Assembly: GCA_937944945.1 (NCBI GenBank)
Contig: CALEBD010000371.1
Coordinates: 1 to 10,832, forward strand
DNA length: 10,832 nucleotides
Direction: 5' to 3'
DNA from: an uncultured Clostridium sp.
GTDB lineage: Bacteria > Bacillota > Clostridia > Peptostreptococcales > Peptostreptococcaceae
The position numbers and the translations under genes are program-made. The notes below the pieces were generated by a model. It ran no database searches, was not told the DNA's origin, and worked only from the letters and a program-made list of their open reading frames with translations. Of this stretch, positions 5,633 to 10,832 are shown one piece after another (the first letter of the stretch is position 1; each line of letters opens with the position of its first letter).

Positions 5633-5682
5633 TTATAGTTTATTAATAAAAGAGATTAGCCACTAACCATAAACTAATCTCT
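5627..5682 (+). repeat. ~60-bp repeat element, copy 2
   Basis: This is the second copy of the element at 5097-5158, again starting at a stop codon. Both stem arms AGAGATTAG/CTAATCTCT (5651-5659, 5674-5682) and the competing arms TAGTTTA/TAAACTA (5636-5642, 5670-5676) are conserved, while the loop has two substitutions and the spacer is 6 nt shorter. Conservation of both alternative pairings in two copies supports a functional structure. Confidence 0.7.
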
Positions 5683-5684
5683 TT
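5649..5684 (+). terminator. terminator after HEPN2
   Basis: In copy 2 of the repeat the stem extends to 11 bp: AAAGAGATTAG (5649-5659) with CTAATCTCTTT (5674-5684). It is followed by AATTTAG. The stem has A-rich and T-rich flanks on the two sides and could terminate in both directions. The T run is short, so efficiency is uncertain. Confidence 0.6.
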
Positions 5685-5754
5685 AATTTAGTAAACAATA
5701 ATAATTATAGCTTATAATTATTTTAAAGTATTACTATATAAATTGGATTCAGCT

Positions 5755-5786
5755 AACAGTTAGTTAATACTGAAATCCGTTATAAT
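5755..5786 (+). promoter_or_regulatory. upstream promoter-like motif of the lipoprotein gene
   Basis: AACAG (5755-5759) is followed after 21 nt by a perfect TATAAT (5781-5786) and then AACGTGATTAAAAG. The TATAAT sits in a hairpin, CGTTA/TAACG (5778-5790), with AATC/GATT flanking. No TTGACA-like box is present at 17 bp. The offset of 26 bp between pentamer and TATA box is identical to the copies at 1898 and 5859. Confidence 0.4.
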
Positions 5787-5858
5787 AACGTGATTAAAAG
5801 AATTACTATAACAGTACTGAACTTTCACTCATTAATGTTACTTGAACTTAAAAGGTGT

Positions 5859-5890
5859 AACACTCCAGTGATATTTAGTTACATTATAGT
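5859..5890 (+). promoter_or_regulatory. downstream promoter-like motif of the lipoprotein gene
   Basis: AACAC (5859-5863) precedes TATAGT (5885-5890) by 21 nt, followed by AACTTGAAAATAGAG. The block GTTACATTATAGTAACTTG at 5878-5896 differs in only two positions from the matching block at 1917-1935. Here the arms AGTTAC/GTAACT form a perfect hairpin. It lies 104 bp after the upstream copy, so the lipoprotein gene would have tandem promoters with leaders of about 260 and 360 nt. Confidence 0.43.
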
Positions 5891-6154
5891 AACTTGAAAA
5901 TAGAGTTAAAGAGAAAGTTGTATGTTTTTACTACAAGAACTTAATATTAAAATAATTACATAATTAAAATTATTTTGTAGTTAAAATATTGATTTTCGCT
6001 TCAGCCCTAAGAACATAAGATAACCTATAGCAACATGAATAATAAAAAGAAGTTATAAACTAAAGTATAAGACCCAAAAAATATTAAAAATGGCAAAAGG
6101 GTAGAATTTAATTATTAAAATAAAAATATGATTAATTTCAGGGGGAATAAAATT

Positions 6155-9085
6155 ATGAGAAAACAAAAATTAAAAAACATTATAGCTATGGGATTAGTTG
6201 TTGCAATGTCAACAGGTATTGTTGCTTGTAATAAAACAGAAGCTGTAGATACAAACAAAGGTAGTGTAACCGAAAACTCAAATTCTAAAACAGATACTGA
6301 AACATCTAAGAATGACAAAGAAAATGCTAAGGAAGAGCAACCTTCAGTAGAAGTAAAACCAGAACAAAATGTAACTTCTAACATAAATGGTCAATTCTGT
6401 TATTATTCATTAGTAACATTTGATTCAGTTAAAACTGGTACAGTTACTAATGTTGATTCAGTATTAAATGTTAGAGTTGAACCTTCTTTAACAGCAACAG
6501 TGGTTACTAAAATCACTAACGGAACAACAGTTCAAGTGTTAGCTAAAGCAGGTGACTGGTATCAAGTTAATGTAAATGGTACTGTTGCATTTGTTCATTC
6601 TAATTATGTTAAGGTAGATGGAATTGAGTATAAGTTCACTCATGACATAAATGAAAGACCATACGTTACAAGTAAACCAAGTGCAGGTACTATTTCAGGT
6701 AAACCTACATCAAGTGATGATAAGAAACCAAGTAAACCAAATAATTCTAAACCAAGTAAACCAAGTATATCAGATAGACCAAGTATTTCTGTAAAACCAT
6801 CTGAACCAAATAAGCCTGTAGAACCAAGTATTCCATCAACTCCAATTGTACCAAGTACACCAGTAGAACCTGAAAAACCAGAAGTTGAGAATACAGCTCC
6901 AGTAATTACAGGTTTAGATTTAATAATTACAGGTTTAAACACAGAGTTTAAAATATCAGATTTAAATTTAAAAGCAATGGATAAGGAAGATGGAGATATC
7001 ACTTCTAAAATAAAAGTGATAGACAGTAATGTTGATACTTCTGAAGCAGGAGAATACTATGTAACTGTATCTGTTACTGATAGTAAAGGCTTAGAAACAA
7101 AATTAACATTAACAGTAACAGTTGTTGAAAAAGAAGAAGATATTCCTCAAACAGAATTAAATGCTGTTCCTACAATTACAGGTAATGATGTTACTATCAA
7201 ACAAAATGCTATATTTAGTTTAGATATGTTAAATATAGTTGCACAAGATGCTGAAGATGGTACATTAAAGTTTGAAGTAGTTTCTAATAATGTTAATGTA
7301 GCTGAAGCAGGTAAATATCAAGTTAAGGTAACTGCTAAAGACAAACAAGGTGCAACTTGTACAAAAGTATTTACTGTAACTGTAGAAGCTGTAGAAACTG
7401 AAAAACCTGTTGAACCTGGTGTTATTAATGGTGCACCTACTATTACAGTTGCTAAAGAATCAGTAACAGTAATAAAAGGTTCAAAAGTAGATTTATCTGC
7501 TTTCGGTGTTAAGGCTGAAGATAAGGAAGATGGAACTTTAGAAATTAAGTGTGATTCATTCCCAAGCACAGATTCTGTTGGTAGCTTTAAATTCTCAGTT
7601 TATGCTGTAGACAAAGAAGGTGCTAAGACTTCAAAAGAGTTAACATTAGTAGTTGCTGAAAGTCAAGTTGATATAAATGAAGCTCCAGTATTAACAGTTG
7701 AACATGAAACTGTTACTGTTGTAAAAGGAGATAAAGTTGATTTATCTGCATTTGGAGTAAAAGCAACAGATAAAGAAAATGGAGACTTAGAAGTTAAATG
7801 TGACTCTTTCCCTTCAACAGCTAAAGCAGGAACATTTAAGTTTGCTATTTACGCTGTAGATAAAGAAGGTGCTAAGGCTTCAAAGGAATTAACATTAATT
7901 GTTAAAGAAAAACAAGAAGCTATAAACAATGCCCCAGTTATAACAGTTGAGAAAGAAACTTTAAGTGTGAAAGTAGGTACTTCAATATCTCTTGCAGATT
8001 TCGGTGTTAAAGCTACCGACGTTGAAGATGGTAATTTAGAAGTTAAATGTGATTCTTTACCATCAACTGCAAATGCTGGAACTTTTAAATTCTTTGTTTA
8101 TGCAACAGATAAAGAAGGTGCTAAGACTTCAAAAGAATTAACTTTAGAAGTTGTTAAAGAAAATACAGCTCCAGTTATCACAGCAAACAATGTTACTATT
8201 AACTTAGGTGAACCTTGGGATTTAAGTATGCATAACATTAAAGCTGTTGATTCAAACGGTAAAGATATCACAGATAGAGTTCAAGTAGAAACAAACTGTG
8301 ATGGTACAAGACATGGTGTATTCCCAGTTATAATAACTGTAACTGATGATGCTGGATTAACTTCAACATTAACTGTAACTGCATTTATAAACTCTGTACC
8401 TCCAACAGTAACTATACAAGATGTGTTCGAAGTTCAATTATATTCTTCATTTAATATCTATACTGATATCCCTGTTACAGCAGTAGACGTATTTGGTAAT
8501 GCAGTTACTAATATAGAATTTAGTGGTGAAGTAAATACTAATGTTGCTGGTGAATATACTGTAACTGTAACTGTAATGGACAAATTATATCAAAAGACAG
8601 TTAAGACTGTTACTGTAAGAGTTGTAAGACCAGAAGGATTAATGAGTCCTTTCTCAGCTGAATTTAGTAATATAGTTAGCCAAGAAATGGATAGATTAGT
8701 AAATGAATACAGAGTTGCAAATAACAGAGATGCTGTTGCTGTACAAAGTTTTGCTATTGAATGTGCATCATTAAAAGCACAACACATGGTTGATAACAAT
8801 TATTTCGACCACACTTATAACGGACAATTCATTTGGGACATTTACCCAGAATATAGAGAAATGGGAGTTTGTGGTGAAAATATATTAAAGATGAATATAT
8901 TTGTAAACAAAGAATATACAGCTGAAGAAGCTAAGAGTTTAGCTAATGATATGTTCACTTATTGGAAAGAATCTCCTGCTCACAGAGCAATGATGCTTTC
9001 TGATTGGAATACAGGTTATGGTTTCTCATTCAGAGTAACTAATGACGGAACTGTATATGCTGTTCAAGAATGGGTTGTAAGTTAG
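6155..9085 (+). CDS. CAP-domain lipoprotein with SH3b and seven Ig-like repeats
   Basis: A 976-aa surface lipoprotein. Residues 1-24 form a signal peptide with a basic start (RKQKLKN), a hydrophobic core and the lipobox G-I-V-A-C (Cys25), so it should be exported by Sec and anchored in the membrane. An acidic linker is followed by a bacterial SH3 domain (94-154; L-N-V-R-V-E-P-S and G-D-W-Y-Q-V), often cell-wall binding. A Pro/Ser/Lys-rich spacer (174-245) leads to seven Ig/cadherin-like repeats of the DUF5011 or HYR style (248-824), probably a stalk. The C-terminal CAP/SCP domain (837-976) keeps F-D-H-T (His886), G-E-N-I (Glu908) and S-P-A-H-R (His943). I chose the ATG at 6155, ten bases after AGGGGG, over the one at 6128. 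Its composition looks less AT-extreme than its neighbours. Likely roles are adhesion or wall interaction; a CAP substrate is unknown. Confidence 0.96.
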   Translation: MRKQKLKNIIAMGLVVAMSTGIVACNKTEAVDTNKGSVTENSNSKTDTETSKNDKENAKEEQPSVEVKPEQNVTSNINGQFCYYSLVTFDSVKTGTVTNVDSVLNVRVEPSLTATVVTKITNGTTVQVLAKAGDWYQVNVNGTVAFVHSNYVKVDGIEYKFTHDINERPYVTSKPSAGTISGKPTSSDDKKPSKPNNSKPSKPSISDRPSISVKPSEPNKPVEPSIPSTPIVPSTPVEPEKPEVENTAPVITGLDLIITGLNTEFKISDLNLKAMDKEDGDITSKIKVIDSNVDTSEAGEYYVTVSVTDSKGLETKLTLTVTVVEKEEDIPQTELNAVPTITGNDVTIKQNAIFSLDMLNIVAQDAEDGTLKFEVVSNNVNVAEAGKYQVKVTAKDKQGATCTKVFTVTVEAVETEKPVEPGVINGAPTITVAKESVTVIKGSKVDLSAFGVKAEDKEDGTLEIKCDSFPSTDSVGSFKFSVYAVDKEGAKTSKELTLVVAESQVDINEAPVLTVEHETVTVVKGDKVDLSAFGVKATDKENGDLEVKCDSFPSTAKAGTFKFAIYAVDKEGAKASKELTLIVKEKQEAINNAPVITVEKETLSVKVGTSISLADFGVKATDVEDGNLEVKCDSLPSTANAGTFKFFVYATDKEGAKTSKELTLEVVKENTAPVITANNVTINLGEPWDLSMHNIKAVDSNGKDITDRVQVETNCDGTRHGVFPVIITVTDDAGLTSTLTVTAFINSVPPTVTIQDVFEVQLYSSFNIYTDIPVTAVDVFGNAVTNIEFSGEVNTNVAGEYTVTVTVMDKLYQKTVKTVTVRVVRPEGLMSPFSAEFSNIVSQEMDRLVNEYRVANNRDAVAVQSFAIECASLKAQHMVDNNYFDHTYNGQFIWDIYPEYREMGVCGENILKMNIFVNKEYTAEEAKSLANDMFTYWKESPAHRAMMLSDWNTGYGFSFRVTNDGTVYAVQEWVVS
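7433..8155 (+). repeat. three near-identical 83-codon repeats
   Basis: Ig-like repeats 3, 4 and 5 (starting at 7433, 7682 and 7931) have a period of exactly 249 bp. They share the core D-L-S-A-F-G-V-K-A, K-C-D-S-F-P-S-T and D-K-E-G-A-K-x-S-K-E-L-T-L, with repeat 5 slightly altered. Repeats 1, 2, 6 and 7 are more divergent. Recent duplication of one unit explains this, and the number of units may vary between strains by recombination. Confidence 0.9.
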
Positions 9086-9091
9086 TTATTT

Positions 9092-9119
9092 AGAGGAGTA
9101 CTTAAGTACTCCTCTTTTT
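9092..9119 (+). terminator. perfect-palindrome terminator after the lipoprotein gene
   Basis: Bases 9092-9115 are a 24-bp perfect palindrome (AGAGGAGTACTT and its complement) followed by T to 9119. It begins seven bases after the stop codon. Transcription of the next gene needs readthrough or a promoter inside the 3' end of the lipoprotein gene, as only 40 bp separate it from the glycosylase start. Confidence 0.93.
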
Positions 9120-9155
9120 ACATAAAAACATTTGATAAAGGAGTTAACATAAGAT

Positions 9156-10046
9156 ATGGATTATAAAGAAGCGACTCAAGAAACAAATGGAGTATTATTA
9201 ACTGGAGTAAGAAATTTTGGTTTAGTGGAAACATTAGATAATGGTTCAACATTCAGATGGTCAGTTAGGTCTAATAAAGCAGCCGGTGTAGTGAATGGTA
9301 AAATCATTATTCTAAAATATTTAGACGAAACAACATTGTATATTCATAATATAACACTAGAAGAGTTTTATGATTTTTATGAAAATTATTTTGACTTAAA
9401 AACAGAGTACCAACCAATTATAGATGAACTAAGAATGAAAAATAAACCATTGGAAAATCTTATTCCTGCTGAAAGTAAATTAAGATTAGTAAGGCAAGAT
9501 TATGTAGAAAGCATAATTACTGCTATGATATCTCAGAACAACAATATCAAAAGAATTAAAGGAATAGTAGATAATCTGTGTAATAGATATGGAAAACTAA
9601 TATATGTTGGAAAACGTAGAGTTTATGCATTCCCAACTTTAGATGAATTACAAAATCTAACTGTTGATGACTTTAAAAGAATTGGTTGTGGTTATAGGTC
9701 AGAAGGTTTGTATTTAATATGTAAAAGAATGAAAGTGCTTACAGATGCGTATGGTTCACTAGAAGCTTATTTTGATAAAATGACTTATGACTGTCTAGAA
9801 AGAACTCTTATATGTGAAAAACAAATCGGACCTAAAGTAGCAAGTTTTATTGTCACAATGACAGGTTCTTGTAAAAACTTTAATAAATCATTTGTTATAG
9901 ATACATGGATATCTACAGCTATGAAAAATTTATTCAATGTTTATGCAGATAAGTCACCACAGTTTAGCAAATGGTTAGATGAACATTTCGGTGATAATTG
10001 TGCAATAGCACAACAAAATATATTTTACTATTATAGAAATAAATAA
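9156..10046 (+). CDS. ogg: 8-oxoguanine DNA glycosylase/AP lyase (OGG1 type)
   Basis: A 296-aa HhH-GPD glycosylase that removes 8-oxoguanine opposite cytosine and can nick the abasic site. Alignment by eye with human OGG1 gives the catalytic Lys227 (in I-G-P-K-V-A) for Lys249 and Asp249 (in V-I-D-T-W) for Asp268. The N-G-S-T-F-R-W segment (29-35) carries the recognition Gly30 for Gly42. Q-N-N-N-I-K-R (127-133) matches the N-N-N-I-A-R estranged-cytosine site (Asn128 for Asn149, Arg133 for Arg154), and Tyr180-Arg181 match Tyr203-Arg204. Human Cys253 and His270 are replaced by Phe231 and Trp251. Length and the N-terminal domain fit the clostridial OGG group. The ribosome site AAAGGAG (9137-9143) is 12 bases from the ATG, a little far. 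Such enzymes are usually chromosomal; here the neighbours look accessory. Confidence 0.96.
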   Translation: MDYKEATQETNGVLLTGVRNFGLVETLDNGSTFRWSVRSNKAAGVVNGKIIILKYLDETTLYIHNITLEEFYDFYENYFDLKTEYQPIIDELRMKNKPLENLIPAESKLRLVRQDYVESIITAMISQNNNIKRIKGIVDNLCNRYGKLIYVGKRRVYAFPTLDELQNLTVDDFKRIGCGYRSEGLYLICKRMKVLTDAYGSLEAYFDKMTYDCLERTLICEKQIGPKVASFIVTMTGSCKNFNKSFVIDTWISTAMKNLFNVYADKSPQFSKWLDEHFGDNCAIAQQNIFYYYRNK

Positions 10047-10062
10047 ACTATGAGGTGATATT

Positions 10063-10246
10063 ATGAATATATAAAAGAGCAAATCAGATTTAGTTAAATC
10101 TATTAAAAGCAAGTGTCCAAGTATTATTAGCAGATATTAATGCGCCATTTGTAAACAGTGAAGATACTGACTTAGAATTATTAGATTTACTAAAGTCTGT
10201 ACAAGATAACTTATTAGAAATTTTAGAGAAGCAAATAGCTTTATAG
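10063..10246 (+). pseudogene. broken small gene between ogg and secY
   Basis: GAGGTG (10052-10057) and the ATG at 10063 form a good start site, but the frame stops after three codons (M-N-I-stop). From 10094 another frame reads a convincing acidic helical protein of about 50 residues (LNLLKASVQVLLADINAP, later S-E-D-T-D-L-E-L-L-D-L-L-K and L-E-K-Q-I-A-L) to TAG at 10244-10246. A third frame just after the ATG gives EYIKEQIRFS. Adding one G after the ATG and one T near 10091 would join these into a continuous protein of about 61 residues, so two single-base losses in short runs explain it. It is either a recent pseudogene or a sequencing artefact. The likely intact product is a small soluble helical protein of unknown function. 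Confidence 0.55.
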
Positions 10247-10263
10247 TTTAGAAGTAGATTTAT

Positions 10264-10288
10264 AGAGCTACTCTATAAGGGTAGCTTT
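10264..10288 (+). terminator. hairpin after the broken gene
   Basis: AGAGCTACTCT (10264-10274) pairs with AGGGTAGCTTT (10278-10288) through 11 pairs, two of them G-U, around an ATA loop. T-rich sequence follows (ATTAAGTTTATTTT). It is probably a terminator, partly leaky, separating the ogg transcript from secY. Confidence 0.6.
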
Positions 10289-10292
10289 ATTA

Positions 10293-10312
10293 AGTTTATT
10301 TTATAATAAACT
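10293..10312 (+). promoter_or_regulatory. hairpin and TATAAT box before secY
   Basis: AGTTTATT (10293-10300) pairs perfectly with AATAAACT (10305-10312), and a TATAAT hexamer (10302-10307) lies across the loop and 3' arm, ending 17 bp before the GGAGG of secY. As in other leaders of the window, a TATA box coincides with a dyad, but the AACAC box is missing at the expected offset. It may be a promoter with a repressor site or an RNA hairpin. Confidence 0.35.
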
Positions 10313-10336
10313 AGCAATTACTTGGAGGTTTTTATT

Positions 10337-10832
10337 TTGAATAAGATAAAACTTTCACTTAGAAAGAAAATAATAAAAACATCATTTTATCTAATAGCAA
10401 TTCTTTTATTAAATCTAGTAAAGTTACCTGTTAAACCTTTATTAGATAATACAATAAGTAATCCTTTTGTATTATTTCTTGATAGTATAACTGGTGGTGC
10501 ATTTACAGGTTTAGCTATTAGTTGTTTAGGTATAATACCTTTTGCAAATGCAGGTATGATAGTATCACTATTGGCTACAATAGTTCCAAAACTTCAGAAC
10601 CTAAGATATGAAGGAAATTATGGTTCTAAGAAAATTAAACTATTAACAAATATAATAGGAACCTTAATAACTATAGCTATGTCTACCATCTTAGTAAGTT
10701 ACCTAAGTTTAAATGGCATATTATATAATAATCTACTCATAAGTAAGATTGGTATAGTGTGTTTAATTTCTGTGGGGACATTTATAGTAAATGCTTTATG
10801 TAATAAGATATCAGGAGTTATGAGGGAGGATA
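10337..10832 (+). CDS. secY: divergent SecY-family translocase subunit, N-terminal part
   Basis: The first 165 codons of a membrane protein cut by the window edge. It resembles SecY, the pore of the Sec protein-export channel. Residues 11-30 form TM1. T-G-G-A-F-T-G (52-58) matches the plug region (S-G-G-A-x-S). C-L-G-I-I-P-F-A-N-A (63-72) matches the conserved L-G-I-M-P-Y-I-N-A. L-L-A-T-I-V-P-K-L (78-86) and Y-E-G-N-Y-G-S-K-K-I (91-100) match the TM2 end and the E-G-E-x-G-R-K-K-I loop. Hydrophobic stretches at 102-123 and 138-155 fit TM3 and TM4. The R-L-G and I-P-V-P signature after TM1 is degenerate. The TTG start is eight bases after GGAGG (10324-10328). No ribosomal-protein genes adjoin it, so this is probably an accessory SecY, perhaps for export of element-encoded proteins such as the upstream lipoprotein. 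Confidence 0.82.
   Translation, partial: MNKIKLSLRKKIIKTSFYLIAILLLNLVKLPVKPLLDNTISNPFVLFLDSITGGAFTGLAISCLGIIPFANAGMIVSLLATIVPKLQNLRYEGNYGSKKIKLLTNIIGTLITIAMSTILVSYLSLNGILYNNLLISKIGIVCLISVGTFIVNALCNKISGVMRED

Larger units (their letters stand above)
5685..6154. other. gene-free leader region of the lipoprotein gene
   Basis: Beyond the two promoter-like motifs, this stretch holds several hairpins. An AT-only one is AATAATTATA/TATAATTATT (5700-5722). Two GTTAC-based ones lie around 5837-5861 and at 5877-5894 (AGTTAC/GTAACT). A two-tier one has ACTAC/GTAGT outside (5930-5934, 5977-5981) and AAAATAATT/AATTATTTT inside (5949-5957, 5968-5976). A 13-codon frame at 5922-5963 has only a weak ribosome site. 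From 5990 to 6120 I see A-rich sequence with a single ACCC/GGGT pairing (about 6071-6104). No known riboswitch was recognised. The long leader suggests controlled expression of the lipoprotein. Confidence 0.55.

Noticed and set aside
5097..5682. Integron-type attC sites around HEPN2
   Set aside because: The layout is cassette-like, but no GTTRRRY core or integrase gene is visible; kept only as a structural comparison.
5922..5963. A 13-codon open frame (MFLLQELNIKIIT) as a gene
   Set aside because: Only a weak ribosome site and too short to support alone; mentioned only as a possible leader peptide.
6000..6154. A c-di-GMP or similar riboswitch before the lipoprotein gene
   Set aside because: The conserved core sequences of GEMM-I and GEMM-II could not be found; only a weak ACCC/GGGT pairing is visible.
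6640..7002. Long antisense open frames within the lipoprotein gene (also 7318-7569, 8590-8799 and 6115-6384)
   Set aside because: They lie opposite a clear coding gene with low-complexity or repeated codons, lack ribosome sites, and give Ser/Leu/Gly-rich products typical of antisense shadows.

Overview
The window looks like an accessory region of a low-GC Gram-positive bacterium, most likely a clostridium, or of a phage or plasmid living in one. The reasons are very AT-rich DNA, strong AGGAGG-type ribosome sites before almost every gene, two TTG starts backed by such sites, ordinary stop-codon usage, and a clostridial-type OGG glycosylase. All supported genes are on the + strand. No tRNA, rRNA, CRISPR, transposase or integrase was seen.

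Layout. Bases 1-282 are a leader with a possible promoter, a long hairpin and two 24-bp direct repeats, ahead of an unrecognised 491-aa protein (283-1758) that ends at a strong terminator. From 1959 to 5632 runs a series of small genes in one or more operons: proteins of 52, 88, 208, 49, 151, 54 and 54 aa that I do not recognise (two rich in cysteine), plus two related 138-aa HEPN-domain proteins (3631-4047 and 5216-5632). The second HEPN gene is bracketed by two copies of a ~60-bp element able to form competing hairpins. A 522-bp gene-free stretch with two promoter-like motifs follows. It leads to a 976-aa lipoprotein (6155-9085) built from an SH3b domain, a proline-rich linker, seven Ig-like repeats and a C-terminal CAP/SCP domain, closed by a perfect-palindrome terminator. 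After it come an 8-oxoguanine DNA glycosylase (9156-10046), a broken small gene, two hairpins and the first 165 codons of a divergent SecY homologue (from 10337, cut by the window edge).

How the parts may fit. The lipoprotein is an expected Sec substrate, and an extra SecY encoded just downstream, away from ribosomal-protein genes, suggests that the element may adjust export in its host. OGG is a repair function for oxidised guanine. The HEPN proteins lack a visible R-x4-6-H RNase motif and have no nucleotidyltransferase partner in view, so their role is open.

The most useful new observation is a recurring bipartite motif, AACAC or AACAG followed after 21 nt (18 in one copy) by a TATAAT-like box and then a TTGAAAAG-like stretch. 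It is found upstream of several transcription units and has no sigma-A -35 box, so it may be an element-specific promoter class. Three short coding-like frames (2450-2653, 3514-3612, 10063-10246) lack an in-frame start, which points to indels, decay or non-standard initiation.
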